A stretch of DNA of 27,916 nucleotides. Source: a virus. The translations under genes were made by a program, and so were the position numbers. How positions within the stretch are numbered: the first letter of the stretch is position 1; each line of letters starts with the position of its first letter. The notes below the pieces were generated by a model. It ran no database searches. It saw nothing but the letters and a program-made list of their open reading frames with translations, and had not been told where the DNA came from. Below are positions 18,802-24,045 of this stretch, piece by piece. The stretch spans positions 1 through 27,916 of the IMG/VR virus record IMGVR_UViG_3300013100_000026; one strand, given 5' to 3'.

Positions 18802-18873
18802 CAGGGACGGAGGGATTCGAACCCATCGCACTAGAGTTTTGGAGGCTCTGTGACTCAACCTACGCTCGTCCCT
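18802..18873 (-). tRNA. tRNA-Trp (CCA), weak arms
   Basis: Acceptor AGGGACG/CGTCCCT, anticodon loop CTCCAAA (CCA) on AGAGC/ACTCT with one mismatch, G73 as in Trp. The D stem is hardly formed and only three T-stem pairs are good, so function is less certain. Confidence 0.75.
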
Positions 18874-18880
18874 ATGTGAG

Positions 18881-18906
18881 TAGATCAAGTGTAGCATCCT
18901 GATCTA
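18881..18906 (-). promoter_or_regulatory. Inverted repeat over the -10 box, operator-like
   Basis: TAGATCA (18881-18887) and TGATCTA (18900-18906) are exact inverted copies flanking the TACACT -10 box of the promoter at 18888-18917. A dimeric repressor could bind here; no other promoter in the window has this. Confidence 0.45.
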
Positions 18907-18917
18907 CTGTCTGTCAA
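18888..18917 (-). promoter_or_regulatory. Promoter for Trp/Asp/Pro tRNAs
   Basis: TTGACA (18912-18917), 18-bp spacer, TACACT (18888-18893); RNA start about 18881, a few bases before tRNA-Trp. Confidence 0.78.
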
Positions 18918-19178
18918 CTAGAGAGGAATGAACTTCAGTTCCTCTGGCTGGAACATTGTGTTGCACTGTCCGCACCACGCTTCTGTTCCATCCTGAATAC
19001 ACTCATTGACAACACTCTGGTCCTCGGTCTTGCACACCGTGCAAATCAGATACGAACAGCCGGGGTGACGGGTAATCCATTGTGCCTCATTGCCGTCATT
19101 GTTGGCCGCATCCTCACATACCGGCCTGATATCGAGATTCAGGTCCATTTCAATGAGTTCTAGCGTATCTGTAGACAT
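18918..19178 (-). CDS. Zinc-ribbon-like hypothetical protein, 86 aa
   Basis: Acidic N-terminus (STDTLELIEMDLNLDIRPVCED) followed by CSYLICTVCK and WCGQCNTMF: two CxxC pairs separated by about 20 residues, the layout of a zinc ribbon. May bind nucleic acid or protein. ATG with AGGAAGG upstream. The stop codon abuts the -35 box of the Trp tRNA promoter. No named family. Confidence 0.72.
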   Translation of the reverse strand: MSTDTLELIEMDLNLDIRPVCEDAANNDGNEAQWITRHPGCSYLICTVCKTEDQSVVNECIQDGTEAWCGQCNTMFQPEELKFIPL

Positions 19179-19207
19179 GTGTGCCTTCCTGAAGATTAAA
19201 ACTTACG

Positions 19208-19281
19208 TACCGGCGACGGGGGTCGAACCCGCACAACTCTGATTGAAAGTCAGAGAGACTAACCAATTATCCTACGCCGAC
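19208..19281 (-). tRNA. tRNA-Glu (TTC)
   Basis: Acceptor GTCGGCG/CGCCGGT with two wobbles, D stem GGAT/GTCT, anticodon stem TCTGA/TCAGA with loop CTTTCAA (TTC), T arm GCGGG-TTCGACC-CCCGT, A73. Confidence 0.9.
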
Positions 19282-19292
19282 TAGTGTGACTG

Positions 19293-19321
19293 AGCCTATC
19301 CCTTCTCTTCGGCTCTGTCAA
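19293..19321 (-). promoter_or_regulatory. Promoter for tRNA-Glu
   Basis: TTGACA (19316-19321), 17-bp spacer, TAGGCT (19293-19298); RNA start about five bases before tRNA-Glu. Confidence 0.72.
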
Positions 19322-19373
19322 GTGGCGGTTTATTACCGGGACCACTTTGTTACCAGTATATCAAGTTTGGTCA

Positions 19374-19435
19374 TTCAGTGGGATCAAAGGCTTCTATGGC
19401 TTTAACTAGTTTCAACCTCCACCTACCCCACTGAA
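19374..19435 (-). ncRNA. Structured tRNA-sized element, 9-bp closing stem
   Basis: TTCAGTGGG (19374-19382) pairs exactly with CCCACTGAA (19427-19435), enclosing 44 nt with a small AAAG/CTTT hairpin and an AACTAGTT palindrome. The closing stem is acceptor-like, but there is no T loop or anticodon arm. The rest of 19322-19490 holds no gene I can support. Confidence 0.4.
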
Positions 19436-19489
19436 CGCCAGCGCATTAATTACGTATGCTTCTCAGCAGGCGTTTGGCCCTACACCCCG

Positions 19490-19586
19490 CGACTTTGGGA
19501 TTCGAACCGTTGGACTGGCGTGAGAGTCGAACTCACTTTTGTCTGCGCCGAGGTTTTCCCGCCGCCGCACCGTGCGTTCCCTTCCA
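19490..19586 (-). pseudogene. tRNA-like remnant with two T-arm motifs
   Basis: Contains a perfect T arm GTGAG-TTCGACT-CTCAC and, 15 nt further along the transcript, a second, poorly paired GG-TTCGAAT-CC. A GTTGGA/TCCAAC pair could close the element, but I find no anticodon arm with T33. It lies right after promoter 19596-19623. Either a degenerate tRNA or an unusual one. Confidence 0.4.
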
Positions 19587-19595
19587 ACAAGAACT

Positions 19596-19623
19596 ACTCT
19601 ACCAGATTCTCAGAGGCTGTCAA
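19596..19623 (-). promoter_or_regulatory. Promoter inside the tRNA array
   Basis: TTGACA (19618-19623), 16-bp spacer, TAGAGT (19596-19601); RNA start about 19589, at the tRNA-like remnant. Confidence 0.6.
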
Positions 19624-19648
19624 GCCCCGATATACCTTGTAGGTATTG

Positions 19649-19720
19649 CTCCCCGTCAAGGATTCGAACCTCGCTTTTCAGGACCAGAACCTGACGTATT
19701 ACCGAATATACGAACGGGGA
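19649..19720 (-). tRNA. tRNA-Gln (CTG)
   Basis: Acceptor TCCCCGT/ACGGGGA, D stem GTAT/ATAC, anticodon stem TCAGG/CCTGA with loop TTCTGGT (CTG), T arm CGAGG-TTCGAAT-CCTTG, G73 as expected for Gln. Confidence 0.92.
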
Positions 19721-19726
19721 ATAAGT

Positions 19727-19796
19727 GTATGGATTTCTGACGGTCCCATAGGGATGTTGCCTCTTGCTCCGTCAACGCTTTACCTTTTAACCATAC
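19727..19796 (-). ncRNA. Structured tRNA-sized element
   Basis: Outer GTATGG/CCATAC (19727-19732/19791-19796), inner TGACGG/CCGTCA (19738-19743/19769-19774) and TCCC-ATA-GGGA (19744-19754). A 70-nt branched fold between tRNA-Gly and tRNA-Gln without T loop or anticodon. Confidence 0.4.
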
Positions 19797-19807
19797 GAAC
19801 ACGGGCG

Positions 19808-19878
19808 TGCGGGTGGAGGGAGTCGAACCCTCGCGGCCAGTTTGGAAAACTGGAATGCTACCGTAACATTTCACCCAC
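19808..19878 (-). tRNA. tRNA-Gly (TCC)
   Basis: Acceptor GTGGGTG/CACCCGC, D stem ATGT/GCAT, anticodon stem CCAGT/ACTGG with loop TTTCCAA (TCC), T arm GAGGG-TTCGACT-CCCTC, A73. Confidence 0.9.
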
Positions 19879-19925
19879 ATTGCGTATTGTCCACCGCGCC
19901 CGGTCGGTCTTTCGACCTCATCTAA

Positions 19926-19954
19926 ATTGTAGCAGGTTACTTCTTGGCTGTCAA
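19926..19954 (-). promoter_or_regulatory. Consensus promoter for tRNA-Gly/Gln
   Basis: TTGACA (19949-19954), 17-bp spacer, TACAAT (19926-19931), overlapping the 3' end of the 108-aa gene. Confidence 0.82.
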
Positions 19955-20263
19955 CACTGGTCGGATGCCATAGTTCATGCCACGCTTGCAGGCTTCCCAC
20001 TCCATGACAGGGAATACTCCCTTGTCAACCGTCAAAGCCCTCATAGCCTTGATCAGATCGGTCATGAACATGTGGTATTCCTTGCCGGTATTCTTGTCAG
20101 TGACACAGGCCCCCTTTGCTGACCGGCCAGAATACATGCCAGTCACCTCCATGTGGGCTTCGAAACGGACATTGCTGTCCCACTTAGTATGTCCATATGA
20201 AGCATAGGTTGCCCAGCGCTCATCATCGCTCCACCGCTCTAGTGGAACTCGCTCAACGCCCAT
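19937..20263 (-). CDS. Hypothetical protein, 108 aa
   Basis: Soluble protein with ERWSDDERWATYASYGHTKW, a strand-rich middle (VRFEAHMEVTGMYSG, CVTDKNTGKEYHMFM) and a basic end (MNYGIRPVLTAKK). No family recognised. The start ATG lies 11 nt inside the end of the upstream membrane-protein gene without a strong ribosome site, so coupling is likely. It ends in the spacer of the tRNA promoter. Confidence 0.68.
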   Translation of the reverse strand: MGVERVPLERWSDDERWATYASYGHTKWDSNVRFEAHMEVTGMYSGRSAKGACVTDKNTGKEYHMFMTDLIKAMRALTVDKGVFPVMEWEACKRGMNYGIRPVLTAKK

Positions 20264-20981
20264 CGTCTACACCCGGCACGGTCACGAAGGGACAAATCTT
20301 CCACTTCTTGGTGCGCAGCACAGTGAAGAATACGCTGACGTACTCGCCAACAGCCTTGAAGAATCGCTTCAGACGACCCGGCTGCTTCTCTTCCTTAACG
20401 TCATACGGGTGCGGACCTTCACCCTTGAAATACGCCTCAAATGCAGCGTCTTCGATCTTTCGCTTCTTGGCATCAGCCTTGTCAACGAAGTGAGAGAGAA
20501 CCATAGAAGTCAGCGCCAAGAACGCGATGACACCAGCGATGATTCCAAGGATGATCAGTGTGTCAGCAGTATGGGTGATCAGAGAATAGACCAGAATTCC
20601 GAGCACCACAGCGCCAAACGCCACTGACAGGACATACACCATTCCCAGAAGAATCTTCTCTTCGTTGTTCTTGAAGAAGGTCTTGATTCGCTGAGGAATG
20701 TGAATCTTCCTCAGACCACGTGCCGCCGCCTTGGAAGGGCGCGAGGTGAAGACAGGGTAGAGCGTGTGAAGGAAGACCCACCACAGCGGACCCCAGATGA
20801 GAACGATGCGCCAGTAGTGGCAGAAATTCTCACGGGTCGGAGCCGACTGTCCATGGACCCACGAGTTGTCAACCCAATACTGGTACATGCGCACGGGCGC
20901 AGAACCGGGCTCCGGGTCGAACTGTCCTCGCTGGGCCTCGCCCTTGGCAAGAATCTCGTCCTTCTTGTCAGCAATACTCAT
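20253..20981 (-). CDS. Membrane protein, 242 aa
   Basis: Acidic, soluble N-terminus with a Trp-rich segment (MYQYWVDNSWVHG), one hydrophobic helix (WRIVLIWGPLWWVFLHTLY), a basic loop (RGLRKIHIPQRIKTFFK), then two more helices (LLGMVYVLSVAFGAVVLGILVYSLI and TLIILGIIAGVIAFLALTSMVL) and a long charged tail. Looks like a phage inner-membrane protein of unknown role. AAGGAGG five bases before ATG, and a 4-nt overlap (ATGA) with the upstream gene. Confidence 0.78.
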   Translation of the reverse strand: MSIADKKDEILAKGEAQRGQFDPEPGSAPVRMYQYWVDNSWVHGQSAPTRENFCHYWRIVLIWGPLWWVFLHTLYPVFTSRPSKAAARGLRKIHIPQRIKTFFKNNEEKILLGMVYVLSVAFGAVVLGILVYSLITHTADTLIILGIIAGVIAFLALTSMVLSHFVDKADAKKRKIEDAAFEAYFKGEGPHPYDVKEEKQPGRLKRFFKAVGEYVSVFFTVLRTKKWKICPFVTVPGVDDGR

Positions 20982-21274
20982 CTGTCCTCCTTGATATTGA
21001 AAAGGTTGCCCAGAACCATTCTGGCTCGTAGGTGGTCGTTGGGATGCTTGTGAGGTGACATGAAGAATCCACGTCGCCTGTTCTCAGACTCAGCATCGAT
21101 GCAAATTCCTGCGAGGTAGAAGACCCCGAACAGGAACATCATGATCACTCTAGCAACCCAGAAGCCGAGTGTCAACTTGAAGTTGTAGTAGTGAATGTGC
21201 TCGTACGCGTTGATCCTGACAGCAATGTATCCTGCAAACCAGTACAGCGCCAGCCCTACGAATAGCCAGATCAT
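20978..21274 (-). CDS. Membrane protein, 98 aa
   Basis: Two hydrophobic segments: IWLFVGLALYWFAGYIAV at the very N-terminus and FWVARVIMMFLFGVFYLAGICI in the middle; the C-terminal third is basic and soluble (ENRRRGFFMSPHKHPNDHLRARM). ATGA overlaps with both neighbours place it firmly in the RNA ligase/membrane operon. No family recognised. Confidence 0.73.
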   Translation of the reverse strand: MIWLFVGLALYWFAGYIAVRINAYEHIHYYNFKLTLGFWVARVIMMFLFGVFYLAGICIDAESENRRRGFFMSPHKHPNDHLRARMVLGNLFNIKEDR

Positions 21275-21963
21275 TGGCGGAAGTCCACGTGCTTGATCTT
21301 GGTGATGACGCGCTTACCAGATCGAGTGAACAGGGGAACCTTGGGAACAGCGATAAGTCCCTCAGCCTCAAAGTCCCCCCACGCTGACCTCATACCAGCG
21401 TGTCCATTGGATCGCATGTCGATGAAGTTGCCAGCACGGTCATGAGCAAATCCGTTTGCAACCATGGCAAAACCGCTCCACAGGTTACCAGTGAAGACCA
21501 CCGGCACAGTGTCGAAGCCAGTCTTGTCACCAAAGTCATCCACGTCCTTGCGAATAAGCCAGAAGTCTCCAACGCGTACGTCGAAAGCCACGAATCGTGG
21601 AGCATCACCGTACTTTCCACCGCCATTGATCTTTGGACCATAGCCCTCACCATACACGGTAAGTTCACCAATGTCGTGCTGCTCCATGACGGCAACCACG
21701 TTGTCGCTCAGTGAGGAACACAGGTCTTCAAGGTGGTGCAGCAGTGGCTTGGGAGTCTGAGCATTGTCAGTGCGTCCAGCAATGTTGAAACCACCATAGC
21801 GGTTGAACGTCAGACGAATGTTGGTACCGTCCACCTTCTCGGTGAACTCCCACTCATTCTCTGCGAGATATTCCAGTTCGGGCATGCACCAATCACCTTG
21901 GAGCATTACGCCCTTCTTGTCGCGCTTGTATGGCGCATTGATCTTGTGGTACTCGTCACTCAT
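21271..21963 (-). CDS. RNA ligase, Rnl2-like single-domain
   Basis: 230 aa. Nucleotidyltransferase motifs in order: I EKVDGTN (42-48, AMP-accepting K43), III VYGEGYG (103-109), IIIa FVAFDV (124-129), IV EGLIAVP (201-207), V ITKIKHVDF (220-228). It stops right after motif V, so it lacks the C-terminal domain of T4 Rnl2 and is a minimal catalytic core like several phage ligases. Should seal nicked RNA; together with the Rnl1-like ligase at 3426-4580 the phage has two different sealing enzymes. Start overlaps the upstream gene by 8 nt. Confidence 0.9.
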   Translation of the reverse strand: MSDEYHKINAPYKRDKKGVMLQGDWCMPELEYLAENEWEFTEKVDGTNIRLTFNRYGGFNIAGRTDNAQTPKPLLHHLEDLCSSLSDNVVAVMEQHDIGELTVYGEGYGPKINGGGKYGDAPRFVAFDVRVGDFWLIRKDVDDFGDKTGFDTVPVVFTGNLWSGFAMVANGFAHDRAGNFIDMRSNGHAGMRSAWGDFEAEGLIAVPKVPLFTRSGKRVITKIKHVDFRQ

Positions 21964-22165
21964 TGTCTAGATGCCCTTCTATCACATCGCTACCGGCGCG
22001 AGCCAGAAAGCACTTACGAAACTTGATTGTCACACGAACCTCTACGTCCGTGGCTGAAAGATTGGTGCCCTTGCAAATCCATTTGCCTGAGGGCTGTCGA
22101 ACGAAACGACGCAGGCCGCTGCGCTCTGACACGATGTAGAGCCTGTCACCATCCGTGAACGTCAC
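21956..22165 (-). CDS. Hypothetical protein, 69 aa
   Basis: Begins TFTDGDRLYIVSERSGLRRF with a basic, strand-rich body (VRQPSGKWICKGT, VEVRVTIKFRKCFLAR) and acidic end (GSDVIEGHLDNE). Small beta-type protein, family unknown. GTG start at 22165 with GGAG upstream; the ribosome site lies inside the overlapping zinc-ribbon gene. Ends inside the Rnl2-like gene start. Confidence 0.68.
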   Translation of the reverse strand: MTFTDGDRLYIVSERSGLRRFVRQPSGKWICKGTNLSATDVEVRVTIKFRKCFLARAGSDVIEGHLDNE

Positions 22166-22304
22166 GAGTTTTCTCCTTCAGTAGCCATGTAGCAACATTG
22201 TTGCAAAGGTCTTCGGTATTGCAGACCTCGCACTTGGCAGTGATGCGCTCAATGCTGTAGGGCCAGCCCTTGCGAGCGGCACAGAAGTCACAATACTTCT
22301 TCAT
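22146..22304 (-). CDS. Small zinc-ribbon protein, 52 aa
   Basis: Frame MKKYCDFCAARKGWPYSIER then ITAKCEVCNTEDLCNNVATW. CDFC (5-8) and CEVC (25-28) form a four-Cys zinc-ribbon arrangement with a further Cys at 34. Clear start with AGGAG five bases before ATG. Overlaps the downstream 69-aa gene by 20 nt. Likely a small metal-binding regulator or structural protein; no named family. Confidence 0.75.
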   Translation of the reverse strand: MKKYCDFCAARKGWPYSIERITAKCEVCNTEDLCNNVATWLLKEKTRDVHGW

Positions 22305-22312
22305 GAGTGCTC

Positions 22313-22933
22313 CTAGTCAGTAGGTTCTTCGTCGTTGACCATAGCATACAGTTCGTCGTCCTGAATGTCAACAGCCTGCAAGATTCTCTTGGCAGCGGCT
22401 GGACGGTCCATCAGGAACAGTTGAATGGCGAGAGCCAGTGCGGCGTCTCGTGCCTTCAGGTTTTCAATGTCTACGTCTTCGTAGTCTGGCAGTTCCTTGT
22501 TGATCATGTCCATCATCTTGACTTGCTCATCAGGAGACAGAGCCTTCAGCATGAACAAGAGATACGCTAGCCTATCTGCGGCTGGTGTGTCAAGTAGGTC
22601 TTGATCTACATTACCGTCGAAGTTTTGGTAGGTTTGGAACTCCTGTGGGTCTGGCGTTTGTCCACTTGCTACCGCGCTCTTTGGGGCAGGATAGAAGTAA
22701 CGTGACTTGCCTCCGTGTGGACGGGATGCCTTATGCATATCAACGTCCACACGCCAGAATCCGGCGACTACTCCATCGAGAATCGCCTCGGCCAATGCCT
22801 CTTTGGCAGATGGCCTCAACTCGTCAAAGTCCAATACGTCCCAATCCTCCTGAGTCATGTGACTCAGGAGGACGAGGCGTACTGAAACGACGTGCTTTTG
22901 CATTGGTGCGAATGCACCCTTCCAGAAGTTCAT
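22313..22933 (-). CDS. Hypothetical protein, 206 aa
   Basis: N-terminal half is mixed (HVVSVRLVLLSHMTQEDWDV, then RPSAKEALAEAILDGVVAGFW), C-terminal half helical and acidic (RLAYLLFMLKALSPDEQVKMM, then AALALAIQLFLMDRPAAAKRIL). No family recognised, no membrane helix. The start ATG overlaps the upstream TGA (ATGA); TATAAT ends six bases before it, so it may also be expressed as a leaderless mRNA. A perfect 12-bp inverted repeat (22845-22872) lies 62-89 nt into the gene. Confidence 0.72.
   Translation of the reverse strand: MNFWKGAFAPMQKHVVSVRLVLLSHMTQEDWDVLDFDELRPSAKEALAEAILDGVVAGFWRVDVDMHKASRPHGGKSRYFYPAPKSAVASGQTPDPQEFQTYQNFDGNVDQDLLDTPAADRLAYLLFMLKALSPDEQVKMMDMINKELPDYEDVDIENLKARDAALALAIQLFLMDRPAAAKRILQAVDIQDDELYAMVNDEEPTD
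22845..22872. repeat. 12-bp perfect inverted repeat inside a coding sequence
   Basis: TCCTCCTGAGTC (22845-22856) and GACTCAGGAGGA (22861-22872), loop ATGT. Lies 62-89 nt into the 206-aa gene and encodes LLSHMTQED. Confidence 0.95.
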
Positions 22934-23202
22934 TCTCCCATTATATCATCGGGAACGGTATCTGGAACCATTTCCGATGCGTTCAGGGCATTCAATGTAT
23001 CTGTGAATGCGCTGTAGTTGGAGAGGATCACGTCAGCAACCGCAAACGAATGCGGGCAGTGCTTGTACTGCATCATTGCTGCAATGATCGTGTTGGTGAG
23101 AATGTCAAGGTCGTTGGCTGCGATAAACAGTTTCCCGTCAATCACCTTGTGGTCAACGTCAGCCAACGCCTCAACATAATCCGGCTCGTCTTCTAGATTC
23201 AT
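22930..23202 (-). CDS. Hypothetical protein, 90 aa
   Basis: Acidic, helical protein: EDEPDYVEALADVDHKVIDG, then LTNTIIAAMMQYKHCPHSFA, ending VPDTVPDDIMGE. No family recognised. ATG with AGGA six bases upstream, six bases after the HNH gene. Its last codons encode the TATAAT that precedes the next gene. Confidence 0.68.
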   Translation of the reverse strand: MNLEDEPDYVEALADVDHKVIDGKLFIAANDLDILTNTIIAAMMQYKHCPHSFAVADVILSNYSAFTDTLNALNASEMVPDTVPDDIMGE

Positions 23203-23208
23203 CTTTTC

Positions 23209-23748
23209 CTATCCGAACGCTATGCGCTCTATGGCAGATATCCTTGGAACGTGGCCAATAACACACATCCAGCAGTGGTAGGTGCTGTGGTCACATTCCT
23301 TCGGAGCCTTCTGTAGAACGGCAGGCCATGCGGCTGGCTGTGGGCCAGACTCACACTCCGGACAGAACTCGCCGGGGTACAAAAGCCTACCGCTGTCACA
23401 CATTTCACACCATTCAGGTCTGGGCAACTTGGCACTTCTGACCCTACCACGCTTTGGCAGTTCACCATTCTCGTCGTAGGTCAAGTCGGACTTGCGGGCG
23501 TTGCACACACGGTGCATCAATTGCAGGTTGTCCAAGGCCCAGATTTCCTCGTAGGTCCATCCATCTGCGTTTGCCTTCACCTGTGGGTAGATGTGGTCAA
23601 GGCTCAGGCCGTAACGAGAGTCGGGGTTTTCATCAAATGGCAAGCGACAACCGGGGTACTGACACTTGTTACCGTCACGCTCGATCAGCGCGGCGATAGC
23701 CAACTGTCTGTCAAATCGTATTCGGTCACCGACTTCGACTAGTGTCAT
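23209..23748 (-). CDS. HNH endonuclease
   Basis: 179 aa. HNH core: Cys pair at 29/34 (CQYPGC), LDHIYPQ with H52, ALDNLQLMHRVCNARKSD with N74, H79 and N83. A second zinc module (WCEMC...FCPEC) and a C-terminal CxxC follow. Such HNH proteins beside terminase genes often assist DNA packaging by nicking; a homing role is the alternative. Start chosen at the ATG at 23748 (AGGA upstream); a GTG three codons earlier has no room for a ribosome site. Confidence 0.85.
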   Translation of the reverse strand: MTLVEVGDRIRFDRQLAIAALIERDGNKCQYPGCRLPFDENPDSRYGLSLDHIYPQVKANADGWTYEEIWALDNLQLMHRVCNARKSDLTYDENGELPKRGRVRSAKLPRPEWCEMCDSGRLLYPGEFCPECESGPQPAAWPAVLQKAPKECDHSTYHCWMCVIGHVPRISAIERIAFG

Positions 23749-23753
23749 ACAAA

Positions 23754-24017
23754 TCACTTCCTAGATGCATAGATTTCTGCGGCAAGATCGCGCAGAAACT
23801 TGCCATAATGCTTGGTGATATTACCAGCAGGCAGACCGCCTGTCAAGGCGTACTCATGGAGCAAGTCTTGCAAGTTGAAGAGACCTGAAGGACAAAGATG
23901 AACCTCAGTGACTTCTTCTAGTCTTGCCAACATTAGAGGTTTTGGAATATGCTTTACAGAACATTTACATTCCTCTTCAGTATCTTGTACTCTTATTATT
24001 TGATAATTTAGACTCAT
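23754..24017 (-). CDS. Hypothetical protein, 87 aa
   Basis: SLNYQIIRVQDTEEECKCSV, then ARLEEVTEVHLCPSGLFNLQ and a helical end (KHYGKFLRDLAAEIYASRK). No family recognised. The ATG at 24017 lies within the -10 box of the promoter at 24016-24045, so mRNA from that promoter cannot use it; the next in-frame ATG would give 59 aa. Read-through from terL could use the longer start. Confidence 0.6.
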   Translation of the reverse strand: MSLNYQIIRVQDTEEECKCSVKHIPKPLMLARLEEVTEVHLCPSGLFNLQDLLHEYALTGGLPAGNITKHYGKFLRDLAAEIYASRK

Positions 24018-24045
24018 TCTAGCACACGCTTCCAAATCCAGTCAA
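24016..24045 (-). promoter_or_regulatory. Promoter after terL
   Basis: TTGACT (24040-24045), 18-bp spacer, TAGAAT (24016-24021). The -35 box contains the terL TGA stop. It overlaps the start of the next frame, which makes that start uncertain. Confidence 0.6.
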
